Shown piece by piece: positions 23,182 through 33,527 of a DNA stretch of 64,000 bases. The stretch is from Styela clava (taxonomy: Eukaryota > Chordata > Ascidiacea > Stolidobranchia > Styelidae), in assembly GCF_964204865.1 (NCBI RefSeq), contig NC_135250.1, positions 19,893,395-19,957,394 of the forward strand. The letters run 5' to 3'. The translations under genes and the position numbers were made by a program. The notes below the pieces were generated by a model. It worked only from the letters and a program-made list of their open reading frames with translations. It was not told the DNA's origin and ran no database searches. The first letter of the stretch is position 1; every line of letters begins with the position of its first letter.

Positions 23182-23534
23182 ATTCACTATGTACGAGAAA
23201 GTGTGCTTATCTAAACTATGTTTAAAATTCCGAAAAGCTATTTACTGAACTTTCGTTAGACATGCGTGTGATAATATCACAAAACAAGCAAGCCAAAGAC
23301 TTATTTTATTCAATGGTAAATAATTAGAATAAAACTAGTAAAAGTGTCATTATTTTAAAAGAAATTAATGATATAGGTATCATAGGTGGGAGAGAGAGTT
23401 TTGGTTAGCTGTCCTCCAGCACAAATGCCATTTTTCATTTCTTGTTTTCTTCGGTAGACTAGTTTCCTATAAAACAAAAGAAAGGAGACTTAATACGTCT
23501 GAAACACGTTTCCCCTACTTTCACTTATAAGCAT

Positions 23535-24397
23535 GTTAGTTTATGCATGCGGCCTCCGAACTAATTTTTTGCGACCCGACCTTTAATTCATGAAACAAAA
23601 ATTGATCTGATTCTAAATTTGTTATTGTATTCACACGGATTTATGAAGTAAAAAATGCTGTACGGTGCTTGATTTGTGGTAAGTAGCGTCAGTTCTATGT
23701 CGTTTACTCGATGAACGTCCCATTGTAGGAGTAATTATATATAAGTTAGGTAAATCTTGATTTTTGAAATTTAAAAATGTCTGAGAAACGGTGGGAAGTT
23801 TGCAATGAACATCAAACATTGGACGGAAAAAATAATTTTTTTTCTTTGGCATTCCTATACCAGTTGCTTGAAATGCCAAGCCAGCATAGCAGTTGAGGGA
23901 TATGATGTTAAACGTCATTACGAAACGTGTCATTGCAAATACGAAATTCGACCCGGAGTTGCGCCACTGCTCATATCTGCGTCAATGCAAAACGTATAAT
24001 GTGCACGTTCGAAAGCACATATTGCTGAGAGCAGTTTTATATAAAATGCATTATACTAGGAAAAAATTTCGTACTCGCTTGTAAGATCATCATTTGGACG
24101 ACGTACCGCGAGGCAAGTTGCCATTTGATTTTAACGCTTTGGCCATAACACACAAACAAACATCATCCTTGACATTAATATTAAGTAAATAAAAAAGGGG
24201 ATTGTTCGATAATATATATATTGAAAAATTCTCATACACGTCTCATTGCGGCGGGTTTTCAACACGGGAATCGAAAGTGCAACAGAGTCATATGAGGTTT
24301 AATGTGGCGATTGTTGATATGCGGAATTAATGCGGTCCACACGCTACCGGAAATGAGTATATTTGGCCCGCGAGTACATAAAGTTTGCTAACCACTG
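23535..24397 (+). mobile_element. hAT element carrying a zinc-finger remnant
   Basis: The right end is clear: GTTTGCTAACCACTG ends at 24397, preceded by GGCCCGCGAG, a typical hAT terminus read inward. The following eight bases, GTTTATAC (24398-24405), are the probable target duplication. A 7-of-8 match lies at 23539-23546, next to a diverged left terminus. Inside, 23805-23999 encodes CLKCQASIAVEGYDVKRHY plus ETCH, the C2H2 finger that precedes the transposase domain in Charlie-type hATs. No catalytic domain remains. The right end touches the minus-strand nephronectin exon. Confidence 0.7.
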
Positions 24398-24405
24398 GTT
24401 TATAC
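24344..24405 (-). other. Nephronectin reading frame continues into hAT terminal repeat
   Basis: If the GTATAA at 24405-24400 is not used as a donor, the exon 9 frame continues as GINQWLANFMYSRAKYTHFR and stops at 24346-24344. All but the first two or three of these codons derive from the hAT terminal repeat. GTATAA is also part of the transposon's target duplication, so the insertion landed at or created this splice boundary. Confidence 0.5.
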
Positions 24406-27400
24406 CTTCAAGTTCCAGACGTCGTCGATTCGGCACTCTTATAGGCTGACATTTCTTGCCATCGCCGGTGTAATTTTCCCTGCTCAAAAAAGATAAGATA
24501 TCTTTAGCGACTGTCACGAAAATAAAATATGAAAAAATAGTAAAGTCTGGGAATTTTGGTATTGAAAACTTCGGCGCACGGAGGCCTTCCACTGTTAATA
24601 AAGCGTTTATGGCTTTAAGGCAATTTTTTTTTTTTAAATCTGTGAGTGAAATTTTTTTTTATTAGAAGTCGGAAATTACGACTCCGGAGAATACAGAATT
24701 CGGACTCAGGACTCCAAATAGTTTGAAAATACAACAAATTTAAATAAAACATATCAAGCACCGACTAAACAATAATTTTGGGGTAGTGTAAGCCTACAAA
24801 AGACTATACGACACCGACCATCTTGCAACCATTCCGCTCATATAGGACATTGAATAGACTGAATATTGACTAAACTTGTCTGGAACATAGAAAGCAATAA
24901 TTGCAACGTTATTTGATTACCTGCAAACACATTTGTACCCTCCATTCGTATTCACACATCTTGATATGTTTGTATCACAATCGTGTGTTTCCAACAAGCA
25001 TTCGTTTGAATCTAAGAAAGAACTTTATTTAATTTTATCGAGTCTGGATAGCTTTTTTGTTGTTTGAAATTTGAGAAACAATTCATAAATTGGTTACTAA
25101 ATGTTTAAGACAATGTCAACAAAATAGCGTACATACCTGTGCATGCTTTGAAATATCTGTGATAGAAAAAACCTTCCTTGCAAGAGCAAATGTAGGAACC
25201 AGGAAGATTTTTACAAAACCGGAATTCATCGTGTTGATTGCATTTGATATCCCGTTCGGTACATTCATTTATATCTAAAACATTTATTAAAAAATTTTAA
25301 TGACTCCGTATCAGCCATATTTGTATTTCGTCGCGTGTATTCACAGATGCATTGACGCTCGCGATTAATCATAAGAGGAGATTATGAACCGATTGGCGTA
25401 GACTGAGTAAACACTTTACTCTGTTACATATAGTATAAGATAAATATATATAACTACTCATCGTATCTTATATATATTTAGCTTTAGTTAATCCCGGAAA
25501 CATGTTGAAAATCAAACACGTAATCCAACCAACAACAAAGATCAGTTCGCCTGGCGTCAGTAGCTCAATTTTGATTCGGGACCGACTTAGAATCTATCGT
25601 GAAGGAACAACCTTCAGGCTCGTCAATTAAAAGCAAAGTATATTGTGACATAACGTAGTTGAGAGACACTTAGTTGAGATTTTGTGTCAATATAACACAG
25701 GCAACTGGGATTTGTGACTCTTGAGCTTTCAAGATATGAAAGATTACATTGACTCTGTTGTGACGCGGTGTATTTATGGTCGAATAACTGGAGCGGAAGC
25801 ATAGGTGTTTGAGAATAATAACATTGATTGGAATTGGAGTATTTTAAAAAGATAAAGAAGCTCTTTGTCAATATATCTAAATATTGTATCGAAACGGGTA
25901 CTGAAAGAAAGGCATTGCTGGGATTCGCAAGAATAGGCACGATCCCGTTCTTGGAATATCATGATAGTTGGCGTTTTTTGTACAGCGCCCCCCCTTACAG
26001 CACGTTATACATAATTTCCTTAGATAATTGCCCGGAAAAATATGGTATTGCATTGTACTAAAGGACGGATGATAATAATACCAGTATTCATCACTAACCT
26101 TTACAGCTTCTACCATCTTCAGATATCCGGTAGCCTCTCGGGCAAACGCATTTGGCATCTCCGCTATCCACATAACATTTATATTCACACTGTTTCAAAT
26201 CACATGGTGGTATTTCTGAAATATATTATCAAACAAGTTTTTATAAACAGATAGACAATAACAATAATAAACAAAGAAAACTTGAAGGCATCAAAATAGA
26301 GGTTTATTATCGAAGTTCATGCAAAATATGCAGGCATATAAAAATGATTATAAGTTAATTAAAAAGAAACTTTGTGACGACAGAACAATCTCATTCAAAA
26401 AAATTACCTTTGCAACTTCCATCACTTTGTATCAGGAATCCTTCATCACAGATGCATTTATAACTGCCGTACGTATTCAAGCACCCATGTTCACAAACAT
26501 CTTTTGCGCATTCGTTTTCATCTAATACATATGAATAAAAATTTCAACAATGTGATAAAGTAGCCTTTGGGGGTTGAGAGGAGTCCTTATTTTTTATATT
26601 TTAATTGGACCTCCTGAAGTATGTGCACCAAGATGACGCACAACCTGAACATAGTATGTGTACCAGATTAGGTTTCAGGTTGTGCGCCATCTTGGTGCAC
26701 ATACTTCGGGAGCGCCTTTTAATTTGTATGTTAAAATGTGTTATGGAATAATCAACTGCAGAGTTTGCATGAATTTAATATTCAATGTCTCAGTGATCTT
26801 ATGGACATATCATAAGTGACTCAACTTGACTCGCGACTTGGGGTTTATGGATTTCCACTCAACATTAGTCAAGGGAATTTTATTTTGATCGGGACATCGA
26901 TTTTTGTCATTTCTAAAGGGACGTAATAAGTATGTAGCCTCATCAGATTTCGCCAAACAAGACGTTAACTGGAGTATGGAATGGTCACCTTGTTAAAACC
27001 AGTATTAGTGCAAAAATTTGTGCTACGGATATGGAATATTTTAAAATGTGTCTTCAATAAAAAAAATATAATTATACCTATGTTGCACAGCGGTCCCAGG
27101 AACCCATTTCTGCATTTACATGTATGGCTGTTTTCACACGTTCCATGGACGCATGATTCGGAGCAAGATGCTGAAATGAGTTAATGATTCTCAATTATTG
27201 TTTTAAATCTGATAGTTGCAATCGAAAAATTTATATACGTTAAGTGATATCATGATGGTCATTACCAACAAATCGCCATCAAAATGCGACCTAACATTTC
27301 GCTGCACTCACTGTACAGGTCATGTTCAAATAAAAGACTAAATTATAGCTGAGTTGTGTAAAAGCGAAGGTTGCTTACTACACACTCAGTATTGAAGTTC

Positions 27401-29551
27401 ATTCGTTTGGAGTATAGTGTACATACAGATATGTTAAAGCTTGGCGATAAATTTGAAGAGCTTGATTCAGGATACTCGAAATAATAGATTCAAATCATCA
27501 AAATTAAATAAAAAAAATATTTATATCAAAATTGGACAATATTGTGTTTTGAGATTGTATTCAAAACGCTTTCACAAGAGGTGGCTATAAATAACGGAAT
27601 GTTCTGATGTGATTACTCTCAAAACGATACAATTGTAATTGAGCCACAAACGAGGCAATTGGGGGAGAGATACAACAGACTATTGCTGCAATAAATTGTG
27701 TCGAATGGCTAATTCATACTCACGTAGACAATAGCCCGTCAAAGCATGGTGACTCCATCCTTGGCAGCATTTTCCAATTTTGATATTTTTACATTTGTTT
27801 ATGAGATATTTTCTCTGTCTCGTAAGAGAAGTTGTGGGATTTGATTTTTTCGGTCTTGAAATGTTGAATCTCATTCGATTATTTCCGGCTTTTGTTTGAG
27901 AAAATTTCCTTGATTTTTGATAAAAATTGGTGCCATCTGTACGAGGATTGCTCGTGTAATTGTGTGTCATAGATGTAGGTCTTGCCAAGATTGCTTGTTG
28001 AGGTTGGTGTCGAACATGGAAAAGGCTTCGTCGAATCGGAGATCCCGGGAAATATCCGCTTCTGTAGCGACTAATTCTAGGGAATGCTAAAATAGAAACT
28101 GTTTGTGGTTAGTAATGAACGCATGAAAAAAAAAAACATGTTTAATTGATTCAGAATAAAAGAAATGTGTTTCCGCACCGTAGTCTTAAATAAAAAAATC
28201 AAAAACTACTTGAGGTATCAATATCTAAAGATATTGGGCATTCGCCATTTTGATATTCGATCGATAATTTTTGGAACCCAATTTACCTTTTTTGGTTTAG
28301 TAAAATAACTTCTTTAGAGCGGATTCCAAGGATTAGAATATTTTGAAGTGCCTATATATATACATCTACCATTTATATTATACTGAGATAAAAAATTTAT
28401 AAATTAAGGCATCGCATCGCCAAGTTAGTAATATGGGCAAATGACTGGTTAACTACAGTGAAATATCAGTGTTTTTCTACTATCTACGATATATGTAAAT
28501 TATCATACACACCACGAGGTCGACGTCGTAAATCAGGGCTCCTTGAATGTCTTGAATATGACAATGTTGACTGAATTCCAGAAATTCCACGACGTCTAGG
28601 ATACAATTTCCTAAAAGATAACGTACGTAGACAAATGTAAGGAGGATAATTATGAATCTTCAAATTATTTTTTGGATTTGTATTGCAAGCCATAAACAAA
28701 GTTCAACTCGCTATATTGTCGTATCTGAGAATTTTATCATTAACATGGAACCTAATACGACGAAGACAGTCGGTTTATATCAAATTGTTTTTCAAAGTAT
28801 TTGCTAAAGTTTAACAAATAAAATACTTTGGAATGAATGAATCATTGAAAAATATTGAGGAAATAATCATAAAACTGAAGGAAGTATTTAAAATTATTAG
28901 ATTTATTTGTATACCAGTGGGCCGCGCTAAAAATTCCAACTAAATTCCTTTTCCATTTTACTATTCGGGTATCACTTGAACAATTTGCTGACCACTGTTG
29001 AATACGAATGAGTATAAAATAACTATGAGACCAAATTTTTTACTAAAGATATTGTCAATGATGATTGTTATACCCAATCTGATCACTTTTCAAACGCTTT
29101 GAATAAATAGGTAAATTTTGAGGGCGTTGAATAATATTTCTCAAAATATATTAAAAATTGTCTGTTTTTCTTTGATGAGAAATTTTATTTTATCATTTTA
29201 TTTCACTATTTGTTCATTTTAGTGAAATGAACTAAACGAAATTTCAAATATCCGTTAATTGCCAATCGATGTGAGCTGTATAAAATTCATTGAATTTTAA
29301 TGCCATTTTATAACATGCAACCGTGAACTAGTCCCCGCGATAAAAAAAAACGTCCAAAATAATACAGTAATATAAGAGTTGGAAAATAGAAATGGCAATC
29401 ATATCCAGTGATGTAAAATTACAAGGTAGTAGTAAACAACAATGAATACTTACCGATATTCACGCCCAGTTTTTGCTATTACTTCTGAAGATGAGCATGA
29501 TATAATACTAAAAAGAATCAAGATACACAAGCAAATTTTTGTGCATGCCAT
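24406..29551 (-). CDS. NPNT: Nephronectin/EGFL6-like secreted matrix protein, nine exons
   Basis: Minus-strand exons are 29551-29454, 28610-28513, 28086-27724, 27170-27078, 26521-26408, 26215-26099, 25274-25137, 25011-24921 and 24479-24406 or beyond. All junctions are GT-AG and phases agree throughout. Exon 1 starts at ATG 29551 and encodes a signal peptide (MACTKICLCILILFSIISC). Exons 2-3 add an Arg-rich linker of about 130 residues, then CKNIKIGKCCQGWSHH, matching the CC-x-GW segment of vertebrate nephronectin. Exons 4-9 encode five EGF domains in the same order as vertebrate NPNT/EGFL6: a first non-calcium EGF, a calcium EGF (DENEC), a CxxxxCxYxC type, a calcium EGF (DINEC), and one (DSNEC) split over exons 8-9 and ending YTGDGKKC. 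Vertebrate proteins bind integrin alpha8-beta1 through RGD and end in a MAM domain. Neither is seen here. The frame either splices at 24405 or reads into a hAT end, stopping at 24344 (415 residues). Length and domains are clear; the C-terminus is not. Confidence 0.88.
26607..26716. repeat. Foldback MITE, CTCC(C/T)GAAGTATG family, copy 1
   Basis: The left arm starts ACCTCCTGAAGTATGTGCAC and runs through CACAACCTGAA. The right arm reverses it, ending GTGCACATACTTCGGGAG. The arms are about 43 bp around a 25-bp loop. It lies in the nephronectin intron between exons 4 and 5. Related elements occur at 47800-47870 (partial) and 55641-55780. Confidence 0.85.
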
Positions 29552-30381
29552 TTCGTATACACTTTTCAAATATGCTCAGCTAACAATTGATATTTCATTA
29601 TGACTGCAAATGAAAGAAAGACAGGATTATTATGTTACTTCTAAGAAGTTTAACTTAACCAAACTACGTCATTATAATATTGTAATTATACTTTTCTCTG
29701 GCACTGTTGGTGTTCATAAATAAACTGAAACACCCTGGAAAGTTTCCAATCGACCTTCTTCTGTAACCTCTGACTTTGAATGCATCTACAATGACAAAAC
29801 TGGCATTTATACAAAGAGACGTCAACCCTTTTTTTTCATCCTTGTCGTTATCAACCATTGCCATAATTAGAAAGTCTACGCAAAGCCAAGTATAGAACGG
29901 CACTAAATGTGACATCATAAGCAAGTTATGGATAGAGATTGACTGTACAAAGCCGCTGTTAGAGTTGACTTGCCGATTTTGTTCCAATCTAGAACACTAC
30001 TGATTCAATACGGTAAAAACAACAAATACCATGAACCTAATCAAGTATAATAATGCACTGATTAGATATGAAAAAGGAGGGACAAACTATTTGCAAGAAA
30101 AAAGCATACAAGTAACTTTGTATTAAACTATGAGCGCTTGTATAAGATAAATTTAGTTTACAATTTTTGTATCCTGGTGGACAATGTGAACCTGGCTCAA
30201 TTTAATTAGACCGTGTTATTGTTATTCATTCGCTGTTTTGGGAGTTCAGCTTGATAATTTTTTTAATTGGCTCATAAAATAACTGTATCGCAATGATTTT
30301 TTTTACATATTCCAATGCCACGGATATATGTACTTATCTTGTTTCATTTGGTAGTTACTTAGGGACGAGGCCCGCAAATAA

Positions 30382-30615
30382 TTACTTATCGATTTTAATC
30401 GGTAAGTATGTTGATAGGTATTTGTCTGTTTGATGTACGCAATATCTCACGAAAGCGAGATTGAATCTGGTCCAGATTTTGCTTGTGCATTCATCATATC
30501 TCGGACCAGAAGCCTATTGATATTGAATGAATTAGGTCGTATAATTAGCGAGTTATTAATTAATTAGTGATGGGACACAATGTGTCACTATGAAGTAAGA
30601 GCGCTGATATTCTCG
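30382..30615 (-). mobile_element. Hairpin-ended 234-bp repeat, copy 3, with exact empty site
   Basis: The duplicated flank in unit 3 reads CCCGCAAATAATTTGTATAT at about 41147 without this element. That places the insertion cleanly between an A and a T, with no target duplication. The element's sense strand is minus; its 3' end is a palindrome (ACTTACCGATTAAAATCGAT). Insertion at AT without duplication and a 3' hairpin suggest a non-autonomous Helitron relative. Canonical TC and CTRR ends are not seen, so this is tentative. Confidence 0.75.
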
Positions 30616-31157
30616 TTTGTATATTATTGAAACATTACTATTACATAATAGTTCAGATAAAAAGAATAATAGAAGCAGGAACAGTGATAAAACTTTAGTA
30701 TATCGTGTCCATGGCATTTTACTTTCAAATTGCTTCGCAAATATTAAGCTATATAGAAATGTAAGTTGTATTCAACCTATAAAACATTCTGGTAGTTGTG
30801 AGTGGCCTGAATTCTTCATGTTCAAACCCAGACAGAACCCTACAAGGCCGACCCTGCTTCGGAAATAGATAGCTCTAGATAGCCCGTGCTCCAAATAGAT
30901 ATACGATTGAGCCATATACACAATCAATGCAAATTGCATGATCGCCGTCCACTTTTTCAAACTCAAGTATCTAACAAAATCAAAAGACCGACCCAACTTG
31001 TACCTAAGGAGAAACTGCTATCGCTTAAACGCGGTTATTCAATTATCTGTCTCCCTCCGATGTTTGTTTTAGTCGTTAGGTTTGTCGACGGCGTCTCACA
31101 TATGAAGACAACCATTTTATTCTTGATAACGTTAAACCTAAATGAAGTCATTGTGAC

Positions 31158-32268
31158 CAGTATGTTCCCCAGCTTTTCTCTTTAGGGGGGGTGTTTCAAA
31201 ATTTAGGGGGTGGTAAATAATTTGCTATCAGAGATAAAACTAGGCTATTTGTATTCTTAAAAAAATGGTATGTATTTAAGAGACGATGTACATGGGAGCA
31301 CCCCCAAGTTGACTGACGGCGAGTCAAAATCCACAGCAGAATGAAATTGTAGGGCCAGAAAAGGGAAGCGAAGAAAAGTGCGGGACGACACGGCTGGGGT
31401 TCAGGGCGCGCTTAAGCGCCCTGAGAAAAATTTGAGAAATAGGCACCAAAATAGGCTCTAAGCTTGATTTTAGATACACCTAGCATCGCAGTTTGTTATG
31501 TAATAAAATCAATAATTATAATATTTAGCTGATAGAATTCCCGGGGAATAGATAACAAGCACGGCTTTCAACCGTAAATATATACTACTAAGTTTCAACA
31601 AGTAATTTGCAAATGATAGTGACTAATGAAGTAACTTGCTCATCTGTCATTGTATGAATGGCTACTTATGGCTAGTTTTGTTACACATTTCTAATTTTTT
31701 TGAACATGTTTGTTTGACTTTTGTATGAATTAAATTTTGAAATACGCTCGTCAACTGATCATAATGTTGTATTCCTTCAGAACTGAAATATTTTGTTGGT
31801 AAGAAGACAAATCGCTGAAGTTTGATTCTTTTTAATAAAGAAATAAAAACGCTGTCATTCATCTAAAAAACGTCTGTTTTCAGTGCCTAGTTTTCGTTTT
31901 GTGACATCTTTAAGCTTTCTTAATATACGGTGATATCTAAAATATTGCAGTGTGTAATCATTATACCCATACCTATACATAAGATACCAGAATAATTCAA
32001 TTGTTACGAAATAAACGTGCTTAAACTGTGATAATGATGTAACAATAGACGGTATCTAAAATTCAAAAGGTACCACATGAAGGGTTAAACTATTTCACTC
32101 AAGTTCGGCAGGTCATTTTAAATGGTCACGCGGGCCGTAATTGGCCCGCAGACTGCGGTTTAGAACCCCTCAGTGTGGAATCGCACCTCAAAATTAGGAG
32201 GGGGGGGGGTGTTTTAAATTTTAGGGGGGGTGTTCACCCCCTATAGGGGGGGTGTAGGAAAATCACTG
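31158..32268. mobile_element. hAT element, 1111 bp, perfect 8-bp target duplication
   Basis: ATTGTGAC at 31150-31157 and 32269-32276 flanks an insertion that is absent from the homologous flank at about 41676. The ends are CAGTATGTTCCCC and GGAAAATCACTG, a weak inverted repeat sharing CAGT and TTCC. G-rich tracts (AGGGGGGGTG) lie just inside both ends. A second hAT-like terminus sits inside near 32120-32175. No transposase is seen. Confidence 0.92.
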
Positions 32269-33422
32269 ATTGTGACGTTTTCAAACAATGCTCTGTCATA
32301 CTTATCTATGAATGGCGCCACTTGATATTTTATCAAACGCTGTGAATCTGTAAAGTATCCCCAACCTGTCCGACATGAGACAAGACGTGTATATAAATAA
32401 TATATATATAAGTATCATTATACTGTATATTACCATGTTTGTATCTACTATGATGGCATAAATTACTGTGATAGAAGTTGTCTTCACACAAAGGTCAAAA
32501 TGATTAGAATGTCGCAGACAGGCTACTAATTTACAGATCGCAACCATCGGGGTGCACTGCAATATCATACCGTTAGGTTGGAGGCAATATATAAGTGTTC
32601 GCAAAATAATAGTCAATTGCGAACATTATTGAATTAACACAACACAAAATGCCGCAAAAGATGCCTAAATATTTATGGTTTCAAGAAAGATATTATTCTT
32701 TTAAATCTACAACAACGGGTAAGGAAATCGACATGCATAACGTTATTATAAAAAAACGAGTTTATAAGTTCACGTAAAGCGCATAACCAGTATCCGTGGT
32801 AACCAAGGATGACATCAACAACTGTAAATCACTATGTGTAATGGACAGCGCGGGGCCTTGCCAGGGTAGAGATCAGAAGAATAACTGGATAATTAATAAC
32901 TTTTATTTCAATCAAGTACTAAATCACGATTAAAGAAACTTGCAAAAACGATTTTTACGTACACAGAACATACAGACTGGGCTATACATGAATACATATA
33001 TATTATAATGATTAAAATTAATAATTTTCACTTCAATTAGCGCGGCCCTGTGGAAGAGAGGGGCTCAGTGTGTTTATTTGATAGCTTTCCCTGTAAAATT
33101 GTATATGTGATATTATTAGACTACGCTGATCAACAGACTCGCATGACCGGCGTGATTCTGAAGCCAGACCAAAGAAAAACGCAATAAGCAAATTTAACAT
33201 ATGCTTTATTTCAGTTCAAACGCGCCCATGTGTATGTTGGTGATCAATATAGCTTTTTACATTTCTCACGGCTGTAGTTTGTTTTTGTTTATGTTTCGTC
33301 TGGCAATAATTTATATCCGATCAGTCTCAAATCATAGATAATCTCTAGTATCCAAAACGTTTTGTGTTCGGCCAAATATGAATATAGATATTTACCATCT
33401 AAAATCAAACGGGATAAAATTG

Positions 33423-33430
33423 TATATAAA
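33423..33430 (+). promoter_or_regulatory. TATA box of lipocalin copy 1
   Basis: TATATAAA lies 98 bases before the ATG. The surrounding block, ATTATCAGTCCAGCGTGGCA, is conserved in the copies at 43007 and 57125, so transcription probably starts near 33455. Confidence 0.7.
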
Positions 33431-33527
33431 ATTATCAGTCCAGCGTGGCAGGGATCACTTTTGCAACGCAAGGTGACAGTAAAGTACGTCCGAGTTCTGC
33501 TGGAAGATTAAATTCAAGGTGGATAAC

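Larger units (their letters stand above)
29622..33500. repeat. Array flank, unit 1 (upstream of lipocalin copy 1)
   Basis: This flank is duplicated at 40415-43100 and, with interruptions, at 46924-57220. It starts only 70 bases upstream of the nephronectin start codon. In this copy two extra insertions sit at 30382-30615 and 31158-32268. A minus-strand open frame near 29664-29830 is preserved in all three copies (SLCINASF, RGYRRRSIGN) and could be a small exon, but nothing else supports it. Confidence 0.85.

Noticed and set aside
25090-26525. Plus-strand frames opposite the EGF exons
   Set aside because: They are antisense shadows of the minus-strand nephronectin exons, which have cysteine spacing, splice sites and phase agreement.
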